Positions 34,901 through 45,290 of a DNA stretch of 64,000 bases are shown one piece after another. Position 1 is the stretch's first letter. Every line of letters begins with the position of its first letter. Position numbers and translations under genes: made by a program. The stretch lies in assembly GCA_030848705.1 (NCBI GenBank), contig CM061245.1, positions 64,196,006 to 64,260,005 of the forward strand, given 5' to 3'. Source of the DNA: Heracleum sosnowskyi (taxonomy: Eukaryota > Streptophyta > Magnoliopsida > Apiales > Apiaceae). Under the pieces are notes generated by a model. That model ran no database searches. It saw nothing but the letters and a program-made list of their open reading frames with translations, and was not told where the DNA came from.

Positions 34901-37900
34901 TTTCCATTATAGGTACATGACACGACACACAAATAAATATATTTTTAATTCAGTAATTATATTTTTATTATAATGTGTATTATACGGGTGGGTGTATGTT
35001 AAGTGTGTGTGGTGTCTCTAGGAGGCCCATCAGATTAGATTGATCTAAGAGCTTAAATTAATTTCTAGTTTCTATTTTAATTTTGGTTTCTATTTGATCA
35101 CTAGCCTATATATAGGAAAATGCTAGAAACCCCAAATATATATACATGCTAGTGATCAAATAGAAACCAAACTTAAACTACAAACTAATTTAATTCTTAT
35201 TAGATCAATCAAATCTAATGGCCCCTAGAGGCATCACACACACTTAACATACACCCTCACATACACAATCGCACCTAATCCCCTCCGTTTCTAATTTGAT
35301 TTTTCCCGTCAATCGATGAACTTTTTTTGAAATCCGACTTCACTGTATTTTTCTCAATCTCCCAACGATTAATTTGCATTCCATATGTGCTATATTTCGA
35401 CGCGATTTAGAATTTTTTTTATTTAGTTTCTAATTTCTAGTCTAAGAGGGGTTTCTATTAGAGTACGACCCTATACATATATATATATATATATATATAT
35501 AACATATGTATTTACAAGTTTTAATAGAGTTAATTATAAATATTTTATTTATATTTCTTGAAAATATATAAAGTATAAATTTTTAAAATTTGTCTAATCA
35601 AAATCAATTTATATTATTCATCTCCACTAATATTAATGATTACTAAAATATTGATTACAATCTCTTAGATATCCCAAGTTGGAGAGCAAGTCAAATCATA
35701 GAGAAAAAGAAACAAATCCTTTTATCAATACCTATTACTTATCTACTACTCCCTCTGTCCCCCTAGGTTCTTTACCTTGGGGGACGGGGGCTCGGCACGC
35801 ATTTTAAGACTCCTATAAAGTATAGTTATATATATTATTTTAAATTTTTTTTTCTTTTGAATACAAATTTAATGTTTGAATTTTTATTCAAAAAAAGAAA
35901 ATATTCAAAATAAGTTGTGGAACTATACTTTATAGGAGCCTTAAAATGCGTGCCAAACAGTGAAAAAAAACTGTAAAGAAATGAGGGGGACAGAGGGAGT
36001 ACCATATATCTATAATTTTCATCACCTGATAAATTACAAAACATATACTTAACTGATTAATATAAAATAATTAACAACTTATTTTATTATTTAATGCTCC
36101 GCATCAATTGGGTATTGAGTATATTATATATTTATATTTATATAAAAGAATTATCAGCATAAAACTAACTTAAATTATAGTGTCTAATCGTTTCTCTGCA
36201 TAAGTCTTCGTGATCACTAAATTTAGTTCTTTAAGTTTTTTCTGGCATTAAAAGTAGGTATATGATGCAAGACAAATTTTAACGACTATGATTTATAAGA
36301 ATAGAATACTAAAAAGATAGGGTGGCCAGATTAACTGCAAAATTGGCTTTGCTCCAGCTCACTCATCTACCCCAAGGCTTTTCTGACCACGGAAGAGAAA
36401 AAAACTTATGGATCGCAACCCATTAACAAAGAGGAGATCAATTCTATATTATTAATAATCTGTATGGAGTACATAACTAATAGTGAAACCTTAACAACAT
36501 TATGTAATGGCCTTCAGTCCAAAATAATTGGGCTTCTTATATATAAGCTGCACATTTGGAGAACTACTAGCCCCACCTGTAACACATAAAAATTCCTCAA
36601 TGATCACTTCAGTTGCCTGTCAGTATACTTGTCTTTCATACCATACATATTGCTTATGTAGTGATTTCCCACACATTGTTTTTCAGACATACAATATTTT
36701 GACGGGCTATCAATCCTGGGATGGATAGTGATAGGTTTATAATCGACCGTATGCAGTCCCTGAATTATATTCCTTACAGATAAACATGGCCTATATGACT
36801 GTAGACTAATTTGAACTTGGGTTATGTAGCTAAGCAACTGCTTCTCAAGTATACAGTCTAGATGTTTTATTTGTGCAATATAATGGATACCTACAAACGA
36901 GTTGCACGATGTTTCCTGAATCTAATTTTCAGTGTTCTTAGATGTTACAAGAATTTGCAATTGACTTCACTGGTTTTGCTTCATTCTCACTTTGCATGTG
37001 AGGATTTAGTTTACAAGCATGACATTATTTATGACTTCCTCCCACTAAACTTCAGCTTCAAGCACATGATAATAGATTAATATCGTTAGGATGTGGGCAT
37101 GCACAAATCATGTAATAACTGAAATAGGTGCTATGTTATGCTAAGCTACTGAGGCACTTTATGTATTTAGGTGATCCAAGATTGATTATTTATTATGTGG
37201 TTGTAAGATATGATTAACTTTATATAAAATTTTATAGCTGATTATTGGCACTCTTGACGTGTCATTCAGTTAAGTATATATATAGTACTTTGACACTTGT
37301 TGTTGTTGCAGTTGATTGGTACCCCATCAGAGGCTGAACTGGGGTTTCTAAATGAAAATGCGAAACAGTACATTCGTCAACTTCCTCTTTACCATCGGCA
37401 GTCACTCACTGAAAAATTTCCAAATGTCCATCCTTCTGCCATTGATCTCATTGAGAAAATGTTGACATTTGATCCTAGACAGAGACTGACAGGTTTGCAA
37501 CATCTAGCTGCAGCAAATGATTTGATGGTAGTGATATTTATTTAATAAGGAGGCCTTGTGTTCTTGAGAATGTTTTATAAGCATATTGAGCCAAAATTTT
37601 GCTTATGTGGGAACTTTGGTCACATAACATGCTTCCAGATTCAAGTTTCCTATTAATCTAGTCTTTGAGTCTTCTTTAAGTCCCTAGAACCTAATTACTT
37701 ACCTCGCAATCAAATTATATGGAAGCATTTCTTGGTGGTTAATGGCTTATACCCCAATGGGGCTCGTGATTCTGGCTTCGAAATCTAAAGTGGCTTTTGC
37801 TCGAGGCAAGTGTTGTGAATTCTTAATCTACATATATGGTGCAGAATATAAGGGATAGTTGGTCACCTGACATGAATAGTTAATATTTGGGTAACTCAAT

Positions 37901-39589
37901 ATTTTTCTTCCCCGCTTAGCACGGGCAACATGATTGAATTTTACTAAGCCTAAAATTCATAACAGATAGGATCATTTTTATTAACTATATTAAGTATATT
38001 TATATTCTTATATTCGATGCATTTTTACCAATTGTGACCTAGTAATATGCCAACCTTTACCCCCTTCCATGTTACCATTTCAAATCTAAACTGTTTCACT
38101 CACACTCAAATCCTGGGAAATTATTATAAACTTGATTGTTTTGCAATATATGTAGCCAGTGTATGCTGCATATGATGCCCCGTTGAACCAGATATTTCTT
38201 GTGCATGTTTTAAGGTTTTACCAGCTTTAAGGTTTGAGGTGGACATTTCAGGTCTGGTATAGAACAGATAGAAAGTTGGATAAAAAAAAAATTATTTACT
38301 TGACTAAACAGCTATGAATTACTTTAGATTGTGAGGCGACTTGCGTGTTTCACCACATGGGTAGGCAGATTTACATGCATTCACAACATACGGATCCGGA
38401 TTTCAAACCTGAAATTACTGATTAGTTATTAGGATCGTATAAAGAATAGAACTCCTAGCTAGTGAATGTTAGTCCGAGCATGTGGTGGTAAGTATTCAAT
38501 CTAGTGATAGTAACCATGGGCGGAAAACCCAATCCACGGAATTACATGATCCAAGGGCAGCGTAATATTGAAAAATGCCCTTTTTTGTGTCAGAAAAGTA
38601 AATTTCTGCAATGTCTGTGTCCCTGGTTAATAGCCCCAGAAAATCCCACCATGAAATAGGTCGGGGTGGCTAGTGTTTTAACCTAATAAGATAGCATTGC
38701 AAAGTAACAAATACTTGGCTGCATGGAAGAGGAAAAAAAAAGAGAGGGGACTCTTTAGTTTGGTGACGGCCATTAGGTTAACCTAGTTTGAATTATGGTT
38801 TCCCTTTGCGTTAATGGTATGGATTTTTGGAAATGTTAATGGTTTTGTGGTTGGCAACTTTCCAGAGGGATCAGGTGAGGGAGTCCGTAGGTAGGTAATT
38901 AATTGAAACTTCTTGTTACGTTTTTAATAGAGATATAAAATATCGACAAATTACATTGTTTCTAACAAAACAGTAGAGCAGTACAAAGTATATATGATAC
39001 GAAAGTAACATTTGCCTACCAAAGAGAGCAACAGTATGGACGAGTAGCGTTTACTTGTTTATGTAAGGGTCACTACGTTCCGTAATCTGCCTGGGCTAAT
39101 TTACAAGAAAAGAAATAAAGTGGTGCGAGAAGTTGTCTCACGGTTCATAACTATCTCAGTAGTCTCTGTAATACTGGCATGAAGGGCATATAATGAGTTG
39201 GAACATATTGCAAGATGAAGAATAAACACCCTGCATTTCATATGTACACTTACTAACTGTATCCACTGCTGTATCCCAGAAATACGTAAAACTTAAACTG
39301 AAAGTCCAGATGACACGACCTTCTAATGTACTTTAAACTGCATATTAAATTCTGAAGCCAGTCTCTATTATATACATTGTCTTTAATTTGAATTTGCAAC
39401 TTTTTTGGTTCAGTCGAAGATGCATTGGCACACCCCTACCTAACATCACTCCATGACATCAGTGACGAGCCAACATGCCCAAGTCCTTTTAGCTTTGACT
39501 TCGAGCAGTACGCTCTGACCGAAGAACAGATGAGGGAGCTCATCTACAGAGAGGCTCTTGCATTTAATCCAGAGTATCAGCAGACGTGA
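23833..39589 (+). CDS. MPK6: MAP kinase, group A, MPK6-like (six exons)
   Basis: Joined exons 23833-24023, 24103-24232, 30875-31012, 34229-34561, 37312-37492 and 39414-39589 give 1149 nt and 382 residues, with all introns GT-AG and phases matching. The kinase is a nuclear and cytosolic Ser/Thr MAP kinase; MPK6 of Arabidopsis acts below MKK4/5 and MKK9 in immunity, stress and development. Visible motifs: Gly-rich loop GKGAYGIV (56-63), ATP lysine in VAIKK (78), HRDLKPSN (173-180), DFG (193-195), activation loop TEY (207-209), and the common docking segment LHDISDEP near the C-terminus. It matches MPK6 better than MPK3 or MPK4 in FIQYNIFGNIFEV, in the exon 3 segment and in the C-terminal REALAFNPEYQQ. 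The N-terminus is somewhat shorter than in Arabidopsis MPK6 (395 residues). No frame is broken despite heavy transposon loads in introns. Confidence 0.95.
24103..24232 (+). CDS. MPK6: MPK6 exon 2
   Basis: Residues 64-107, preceded by TCCTTTCAG. It holds the ATP-binding lysine (VAIKK) and the alpha-C helix with its glutamate (TLREIKLLRHMDHEN). The donor is AAT|GTTAGT, opening a 6.6-kb intron. Confidence 0.93.
24513..25995. mobile_element. Non-autonomous hAT transposon in MPK6 intron 2
   Basis: 1483 bp bounded by imperfect TIRs (left TAGTGCTGTCCATACGAGCG, right end on the other strand TAGAGGTGGCCATACAAGCG) and an exact 8-bp TSD GTTAAAGG (24505-24512 and 25996-26003), diagnostic of hAT. The ends are GC-rich with GGGCCGGGCC-like subterminal motifs (24530-24700 and 25790-25960), while the centre is very AT-rich and has no transposase. 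It would need a transposase supplied elsewhere. Confidence 0.88.
26443..27180 (-). mobile_element. 5'-truncated LINE fragment with target-site duplication
   Basis: Flanked by a 17-bp TSD (ATAATAAATGTTACTTT at 26426-26442 and 27181-27197). A short poly(A) on the minus strand (plus-strand T run starting 26438) marks the 3' end. Two frames (about 27230-26949 and 27058-26609) encode the C-terminal part of a plant LINE reverse transcriptase protein with the zf-RVT cysteine/histidine motif (CGLC...SSHLFISC). The frames are offset by a frameshift, so the copy is dead. Confidence 0.88.
28271..28311. repeat. GA microsatellite in MPK6 intron 2
   Basis: A GA/AG run of about 40 bp interrupted by GGGG. 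Likely length-polymorphic. Confidence 0.85.
28416..29860 (+). mobile_element. Decayed retroelement remnant in MPK6 intron 2
   Basis: TTTGGTATCAGAGTCGTACGGTTC at about 28415-28438 resembles an initiator-Met PBS and leader. At 29356-29368 GCAAGGGGAGAAT resembles a PPT, followed by TGACGAGGAGC and AT-rich sequence with TATAAATAG, in the style of the 3' end and LTR of Ty3 chromoviruses. No 5' LTR match, no intact frame and no TSD were found, so boundaries and class are tentative. Confidence 0.35.
30448..30720. repeat. Imperfect duplication in MPK6 intron 2
   Basis: A segment of about 110 bp beginning TTTCCAAAGCCAGAATTG (30448) recurs at 30610 as ATTCCAAAAGCTAGAATTG, keeping GCATTAATTTTGTCCTA and GGGAGAACTATG in order. 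Confidence 0.65.
30875..31012 (+). CDS. MPK6: MPK6 exon 3
   Basis: Residues 108-153, codon-aligned at both ends. It carries the hinge and neighbouring segment (FNDVYIAYELMDTDLHQII) and ends ALSEEHCQ. The donor CAG|GTGCTA is duplicated 140 bp downstream. Confidence 0.93.
30987..31267 (+). repeat. Tandem duplication of exon 3 end and splice donor
   Basis: 30987-31126 and 31127-31267 are two copies of a unit of about 140 bp that begins AGGCACTATCAGAGGAGCAC and ends CTTCTAATGT, with a few substitutions and small indels. The second copy repeats the last 24 nt of exon 3 (31129-31152), preceded by TAATGTAG and followed by GTGCTA. Confidence 0.92.
31013..34228 (+). other. MPK6 intron 3 (3.2 kb)
   Basis: GTGCTA to TTGTGCAG. 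Contents: the duplicated exon tail, nearby direct repeats (about 31604-31675 and 31684-31757; 32095-32150), a CA/TA microsatellite (31897-31945) and otherwise AT-rich sequence. An 80-codon open frame at 33197-33439 (with a Cys-rich stretch LDVKCTAGGMHVYHNCGG) matches nothing I recognise and may be a transposon relic. Confidence 0.6.
31897..31945. repeat. CA/TA compound microsatellite
   Basis: A run of CA dinucleotides passes into TA dinucleotides within intron 3. Confidence 0.85.
34229..34561 (+). CDS. MPK6: MPK6 exon 4 (catalytic core)
   Basis: Residues 154-264, codon-aligned. It contains HRDLKPSN with catalytic Asp175, DFG at 193-195, TEY at 207-209 and the PE motif. The dual phosphorylation site for the upstream MKKs is intact. 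Preceded by TTGTGCAG; donor GAG|GTGATG. Confidence 0.95.
34783..34985. mobile_element. Fragment of the hAT-type MITE family
   Basis: Begins TAGACCTAGCAATTTTGG and continues with GACACGAAAATT and TACACGAAACTCGAAAGTAC, matching the outer half of the MITE at 44761-45282. The opposite terminus is missing, so it is truncated, probably by the neighbouring foldback sequence. Confidence 0.55.
34975..35275. mobile_element. Foldback or MITE-like inverted repeat
   Basis: Two imperfect arms of about 140 bp face each other around a centre near 35125. Left-arm motifs GTGTATGTTAAGTGTGTGTG and TTTCTATTTGATCACTAGC recur as complements on the right. No TSD was identified, and a transposon class cannot be assigned. 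Confidence 0.6.
35749..35999. mobile_element. Stowaway-like MITE (Tc1/mariner type)
   Basis: 251 bp with TIRs CTCCCTCTGTCCCCC and GGGGGACAGAGGGAG, flanked by the TA dinucleotide (35747-35748 and 36000-36001). The inner arms extend the symmetry (GGCACGCATTTTAAG against CTTAAAATGCGTGCC). This is the standard Stowaway signature. Confidence 0.88.
37312..37492 (+). CDS. MPK6: MPK6 exon 5
   Basis: Residues 265-324 plus one base of codon 325, from LIGTPSEAELGFLNE to MLTFDPRQRLT in the C-lobe. Preceded by TTGTTGCAG; donor ACAG|GTTTGC. Confidence 0.93.
37493..39413 (+). other. MPK6 intron 5 (1.9 kb)
   Basis: GTTTGC to GGTTCAG. I see no coding frame or recognisable transposon end in it. Confidence 0.6.
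39414..39589 (+). CDS. MPK6: MPK6 exon 6
   Basis: Completes codon 325 and ends at TGA 39587-39589. It carries the C-lobe end HPYLTSLHDISDEP (common docking acidic patch that binds MAPKKs, phosphatases and substrates) and the conserved tail EALAFNPEYQQ. Confidence 0.93.
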
Positions 39590-39970
39590 GGACATCTCTG
39601 CTCCTATCAACTTCTTTCATTTGATTTATTTGCCTGCGACTACTGAAACATTCGGATGTGCGACATGTCTGCTCCTGTATATATGTGTTTCATTTCAAAA
39701 CTAGATTTCTCCAACTATTGAAACATTCGGATTTGGGAATAATTATTTATAAATTTTTTTCATGTTTCCCTGCTGAGTAGGTACTGAAGTGAACAGTAAT
39801 TGGCTACAAGTCGTAATCCAAATTTACAACTGTTTGTTTTTCGCATGTAAATCTAGATATTCTATCCAATATCCCATGTATTAGAGCAAAGCAATTTAAA
39901 TTTCTTAAACAAGCTTTTATCATCCATTTTAATGGTGTACATTACAAATTAAGGATATTATTATATACAA
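39590..39970 (+). other. 3' flank and presumed 3' UTR of MPK6
   Basis: About 380 bp before the next LTR. No clear poly(A) signal can be assigned by eye. No coding content. Confidence 0.5.
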
Positions 39971-41261
39971 TGTTAGGTCCTAATATCGTTTGTATAAGGA
40001 GGTTGAATACAAACTGTATCGTTTTATCGAATTTGTTCGGTTCGTGATTTAAAAATTCAAAAACAAATAAGTGCGGAATAAAATGAAACAAAATTCAAGT
40101 TAAATATAAAATATATTAAACTTGAAGGGTGTTACAAATTTGAGTACAGATTACAAGGTTCTTGATAAAACAAATCTAGAATAAATTCGACATGAATTTA
40201 TCTATTTTTGTAATAAAAAAGATCGAATACTAAAAAGTAGTTCGATATAAATTCTAGGGATTATGATCCGCTAGATTGTCAAACAAGTACAAGTAAATAA
40301 CTTCTAGTGGTTTGGATTTAACAATAATGCTAGAAATGATTTACTGTAAAAGATTTGAACGTCGGCAGTTGGTTGGTTGTTCAAGAACAGAGAGAAGATG
40401 TAATGTTTTTATGTTTCTATCTTGTTTTGTGTTGTGTACCACTTGCTTGTTTGATTCACCTAACTTCACTTGTATACAAGTCAACTGCACACCTTTCTTT
40501 TTGTTAGATGTACGCAATTAACTTACTAGTACTCTCGGTAGTACTTGCCAAACACTTGGCAGTACTATCGGTAATACTATCATTTGACTCGGTAATACAC
40601 CAGTAAGATAATCTGGGAACCGGTACCAGTGTATTTTGATAGTACTACTAGCTTAGAATTAATTCTAATTTAATTTATTGAATTAATTGATTTAAGAAAT
40701 AAATTAATTCTGAGTGAATTAATTTATAGATTCAATTAATTAATTTCTAGTTTAATTAATTTAAGGAATAAATTAATTCTGATGGAATTAATTTATAGTT
40801 TAAATAAATTAACTTCTAGTTTAATTAATTTAAGGAATAAATTAATTATGATGGAATTAATTTATAGTTTAAATTAATTAACTTCTAATTTAACTAATTT
40901 AAGGAATTCTGATGGAATTAATTTATAGATTAAATTAATTAACTTATAGAATAAATTAAAAGAGATTTAATACTAAATCTGAGTACCACTGAAACTGATG
41001 ACAAACTTCCACTGACTGAAGTTGACACTCGATGTACTGTATGGTTCATGAGCGACTAACTTCAATGACGGTTCTTCATCCTTTGACTTTAAGCTGTGGT
41101 CCATCTTCTTTTCCCTTTTAACAAACCCTGTAATATGTACGATTACTGTCACACTTCTGAAATCTCTGTCACTTTAAATAGATCTACTTTCTTGAATAAT
41201 TCACTGAGGCTTGATCAAATAAATGAACTTCTTCCAGTGTAGAATTACTCCAAGTCAGTAG
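39971..41261 (-). repeat. Sirevirus LTR, truncated on the right
   Basis: Begins TGTTAGGTCC and follows the Sirevirus LTR at 21175 for about 1.29 kb (TTGAATACAAACTG, TCGAATTTGTTC, TTGAAGGGTGTTACAAAT). It stops at AGTCAGTAG, short of the terminal ATGCCTTTCA. No PBS lies on its left, so it is a 3' LTR or solo LTR in minus sense. Its U3 repeat array (about 40531-40650) uses a different motif, CTCGGTAGTACT or CTCGGTAATAC. Confidence 0.8.
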
Positions 41262-41581
41262 TGTTAGTATTAGTGCTCTAGAGACAATACTTTTATGTTT
41301 TAAAGAAAACATTTTATTATTATAAATTATGTTTTATTGATTATTATTACTATTTTATTATGTCTTTATTTACTGCGTTATAAATGTTAGCATAATAAAT
41401 GTCCTTGGAATTATGATACGTATTCGATATCTTTAAGTATGTGACTTAAAAATGAGATTATATGAATAGTATCTTTATTTCTAAATATCCCTAGTCGAGT
41501 GTTATTATTTAAGGACGATAATAATGCACAGAGACTAGTATGTTTGTTGACTGATGACCACATCTCATTGGTCATAGGTAT
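41262..41581 (+). repeat. Unclassified LTR-like fragment
   Basis: Starts TGTTAGTATTAGTGCTCTAG immediately after the broken Sirevirus LTR and ends at the Tat LTR. The style recalls copia LTRs, but no partner, PBS or PPT is visible. Confidence 0.35.
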
Positions 41582-42131
41582 TGATATGGGCTGAAAAATA
41601 ACCCTAGAAGTATAATTAATGATGTATTAATTAGACCTAGATTGGTCCAAGAATGCGGCCCGACAAAAAAGGCCCGAAACCCTAATTATTTATTAATTTC
41701 GTAATTAATAAATAAGGAAAATATACAGCTCATAAAAAGAGTCCAAAGTGTGATAAAATCTTCGAAAAGCCTGCCTTCTACGAAGAAAGATCTAGAATCT
41801 CAATCAAAGGAAATAACTAGTCACAGTCCTTATCCTACGATAAGGAAAAGACTTGCTCACCAAGGAATACAATACTTATCCACCGTCAAGAACGAGACTT
41901 ATTTGCTAAGTCTCCCAAACATACCCTAAATACAAGGCTCCTGACTCCTATATAAAGGACCTGATCCTTCAATCAGAACTACGTTTTTGGCTTGATTCTC
42001 AATAACGAATTGAGATACGTAGGCATCTTGTGAGGACAGATTTAGTCACGAAACACGAGAACAACCATTAAAGCTTGAAAGCTCATAAACCCTTGCAGTC
42101 AATTTACAAGTACGTTTTTTATTCCATAACA
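41582..42131 (+). repeat. 5' LTR of the Tat element
   Basis: From TGATATGGGCTG to CCATAACA, directly before the PBS. TATATAAAGG at about 41949-41957 is a good TATA box. No second copy is present for length confirmation. Confidence 0.7.
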
Positions 42132-42148
42132 TTCGGCGTCATCTGTGG
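42132..42148 (+). other. Primer-binding site of the Tat element
   Basis: TTCGGCGTCATCTGTGG follows the LTR end and resembles the TGGCGCCGTCTGTGGG-type PBS of Tat elements, with two changes. Confidence 0.7.
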
Positions 42149-42164
42149 GAAGACAACATCAACC

Positions 42165-42806
42165 ATGGAAAACACACGAAGAACGACTCGAGATACTCAA
42201 ACTTCTGAAGGGCTTCCTCTAACCTCTGAGGCAGGTGCTCAAGGAAGCCAGCCACCGCCAATCACCACCACTCAAGGACCGGAAATCCCGATTTCGGTTG
42301 AAGGGACGAATCCCCTGCAAATGGTCGTTCATGGAACTGATCCACACGAGACCACTCTCCAGCAACCAATCACAACCTCCCCACTGCTCGTGAATGCACC
42401 ACGTGGCCTTCAACTTCACACCACCGATCTCCCCCAATACGCAAATCAAACTCTAGGGATGCCAACCTATGGTATGCCACCTCGACCCACGGTGGGCGGC
42501 AGTGGTATCAATCCAAACTACCATGAAGCATATGTTCCCCCTTACATTCAAGGTCTGGGACCCCAAAACCAACAAACTCAAACTCGGCAGACCTCTTTGA
42601 TTCAAGACTACTCAGGACCTTATACTGAGGATGATAACTACTCAACTGGAGAAGAAAGGGATGTTGCCCCAAGGAGAAGATGTTCTTCCCAAACGAATCG
42701 GGAACAACCCCAAACTACCAAGGAAAGCTTATGCCTGAGAGGTAATGACAGTGGTAGGAGAAGCACAGAAGCGTACCAGAACAGAAATAGCAATAGGTTT
42801 CGATGA
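42165..42806 (+). pseudogene. Tat gag remnant without capsid or zinc knuckle
   Basis: ATG at 42165 opens about 213 codons of Thr/Gln/Pro-rich N-terminal gag sequence (MENTRRTTRDT). It then passes, with a frame change near 42720-42806, into sequence that belongs just before protease. The capsid domain and CCHC knuckle are missing, so a deletion of roughly a kilobase is likely. An open frame upstream to 42075 lies in the LTR and is not considered coding. Confidence 0.75.
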
Positions 42807-44646
42807 TTCTGACTTAGAGGGAGTGAAATTTCCCCATGATGATCCTTTAGTCATCGTACCTGTGATAGGCAATTCTGAGACAAAGAGAGTTATGATTGAT
42901 AATGGAGCTTCAGTAGATATCTTGTTCCATGATGCTTTTATCAAGATAGGCTATACTGAATCTCAGTTGACACCCTCGAATATGCCCATATATGGATTCA
43001 ATGGAGTGGAATCGAAGGTAGAAGGTACAATCCAACTCCCTATGACAATGGGGCAAGGTTCGAAAACGTCTACTCAAATGTTGAACTTCATAGTTATAAA
43101 GGCAACTTCAACCTACAATGCAATCCTGGGAAGGACGGGTCTTCATGCGTTCAAGGCTATTGCCTCGTCTTACCATATGAAAATCAAGTTCCCAACGAGA
43201 AATGGGATTGGTGAAGAAAAAGGTGACCAAAAGATGGCTAGAAGTTGTTATGTAGCCGCTTTAAGGCCTGATGGAATCGAGGGGCAGGTTCTCCCCATTG
43301 AGGACATGGATGCTAGAGATAATGAGGATAGAAGAGGGAAACCAACTGAGGATTTAATCCCAATTCCCTTAGTTCCTGGTGAACCAGAAAAAGTCACTTA
43401 CATTGGTGAATTGTTACCTGAACCATTGAAGAGCAAGATCATATCTTTTCTTCAAGAAAATAATGATGTTTTTGCTTGGACAACGACCGACATGCCAGGG
43501 ATTGATCCCCAGTTGATAACACACAAATTTAATGTGGATCCCGAAGGGAAGACTGTGAAACAGAAGAAGAGAAATTTTGCTCCAGAGAGGCAAGAGGCCA
43601 TCAAACAGGAAGTAGATAAGCTTTTGGAAGCCGGGTTTATTGAAGAAATTCAATTCCCAGAATGGTTGGCTAACCCAGTGATGGTCAAAAAGGCCAATGG
43701 AAAATGGAGGATGTGTGTAGACTTCACAGACTTGAATGATGCATGTCCTAAGGATTGTTTTCCCTTGCTAAGAATTGATACTTTGATAGATGCCACAGCT
43801 GGGCACGGGATGTTAAGCTTCATGGATGGCTTCAGTGGATACAACCAAATCAGGATGCACAAAGATGACATCTCCAAGGTATCGTTCATCACTAACTTTG
43901 GTGTTTACTACTATCTGGTTATGGCATTTGGACTTAAGAATGCAGGAGGAACGTATCAAAGGTTGGTGAACAAAATTTTTGAACACCTGATTGGAAAAAC
44001 CATGGAAGTCTATGTGGATGACATGTTGGTTAAAAGCCTCGAAAAGGCAGATCATATAAACCATTTACGGGAAGCGTTTGAAGTGCTGAGGCACCATAAA
44101 ATGATGTTAAATCTAGCAAAGTGTGCCTTTGGTGTAGGATCAGGAAAGTTTCTAGGCCTAATGGTTTCTAAACGAGGAATTGAGGATAACCCCGATAAAA
44201 TCAAAGCAATCCTGGACATGGAGCCACCACGGTCTGTCAAGGATGTTCAGAAGTTAACAGGAAGAGTAGCAACATTGGGGAGATTCATCTCCAAGTCAGG
44301 GGGGAAGTTCTTACCTTTCTTCAAAGCACTCAAGAACGTGAAAGACTTTGAATGGACAACAGAAAGCCAGGAGGCCTTTGAGGCCTTGAAGAAGTACATG
44401 GCTGAGGCACCATTTTTGGCAAAACCAAAACCAGGAGAGACTCTCTACTTATACCTGGCAGTTTCTAACACTGCCCTTGGAGCTGTTTTGGTAAAGGAAG
44501 AATTGAAAATTCAGAGGCCCATCTATTACGTGAGCAAGATTCTACATGGAGCGGAAATAAACTACTCTACGATAGAGAAGTTTGCCTTCGCCCTGATCAT
44601 GGCCTCAAGAAAGCTACGCCCATACTTCCAGGCACACAAGATATAG
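42745..44646 (+). pseudogene. Tat pol, first part: protease, RT, RNase H
   Basis: 633 residues, ATG 42745 to TAG 44644-44646. Protease active site DNGAS (52-56). RT about 275-460 with YVDD at 423-426. RNase H about 525-633 (ALGAVLVKEE, IYYVSKIL, SRKLRPYFQAHKI). The stop falls inside RNase H; homology continues to 44760 (VLTNQPLRNIL...), where the MITE interrupts. Confidence 0.88.
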
Positions 44647-44760
44647 GTCTTGACTAATCAACCTCTAAGAAATATCTTGCACAACCCTCAAGTTAGCGGA
44701 AGATTGATCAAATGGGCTATAGAGTTAGGAGAGTTTGACATCAAGTATAAGCCTCGAACG

Positions 44761-45282
44761 TAGACCCGGGAATTTTCGACACGACACGAAAACACGACAC
44801 AAAAATTTAGTGTTTGGGTTTGCATTTTTAGTACACGAAACGAAAGTACACGATCGAGATTTAGTGTCGGGTTTGTGTTTACCCTTCAAGTACACGACAC
44901 GACACGAAGTACACGAAATAAATAAATTAATATTTATAAATAAATATTTATATTAGATATTTTTATATTTTTATTAGATAATTAACATTTATTTATGTGA
45001 TTATAAATAAATTTATAATATTATTTGTAAATCTTATGTAAATATATATTTTTAATACATATTTGTAAAAATATTACCGAAACTTTTAATATTTTAATAC
45101 ATTTACTTATTTATTTTTATTTTTATTATTAATTAGAATTACACGAAAACACGACACGAAAAGTACACGAAACGAAAGTACACGAACACGAAATTACACG
45201 AACCGTAAATGGGTGGTTTTGGGTTTAGCATTTAGGTACACGAAACACGAAAGTACACGACACGAACGAATTGCCAGGTCTA
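44761..45282. mobile_element. hAT-type MITE inside Tat pol
   Basis: 522 bp with terminal TAGACCCGGGAATT and, from the other end, TAGACCTGGCAATT. Exact 8-bp TSD CTCGAACG at 44753-44760 and 45283-45290. Subterminal regions are full of repeats such as TACACGAAACGAAAGTACACG on both sides of an AT-rich centre. The TSD length places it with hAT. A related fragment lies in MPK6 intron 4. Confidence 0.92.
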
Positions 45283-45290
45283 CTCGAACG

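Larger units (their letters stand above)
34562..37311 (+). other. MPK6 intron 4 (2.75 kb)
   Basis: GTGATG to TTGTTGCAG. It holds a hAT-type MITE fragment (34783-34985), a foldback sequence (34975-35275), an AT microsatellite (about 35476-35500) and a Stowaway-like MITE (35749-35999). The rest, about 36000-37311, is AT-rich without recognisable content. Confidence 0.7.
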
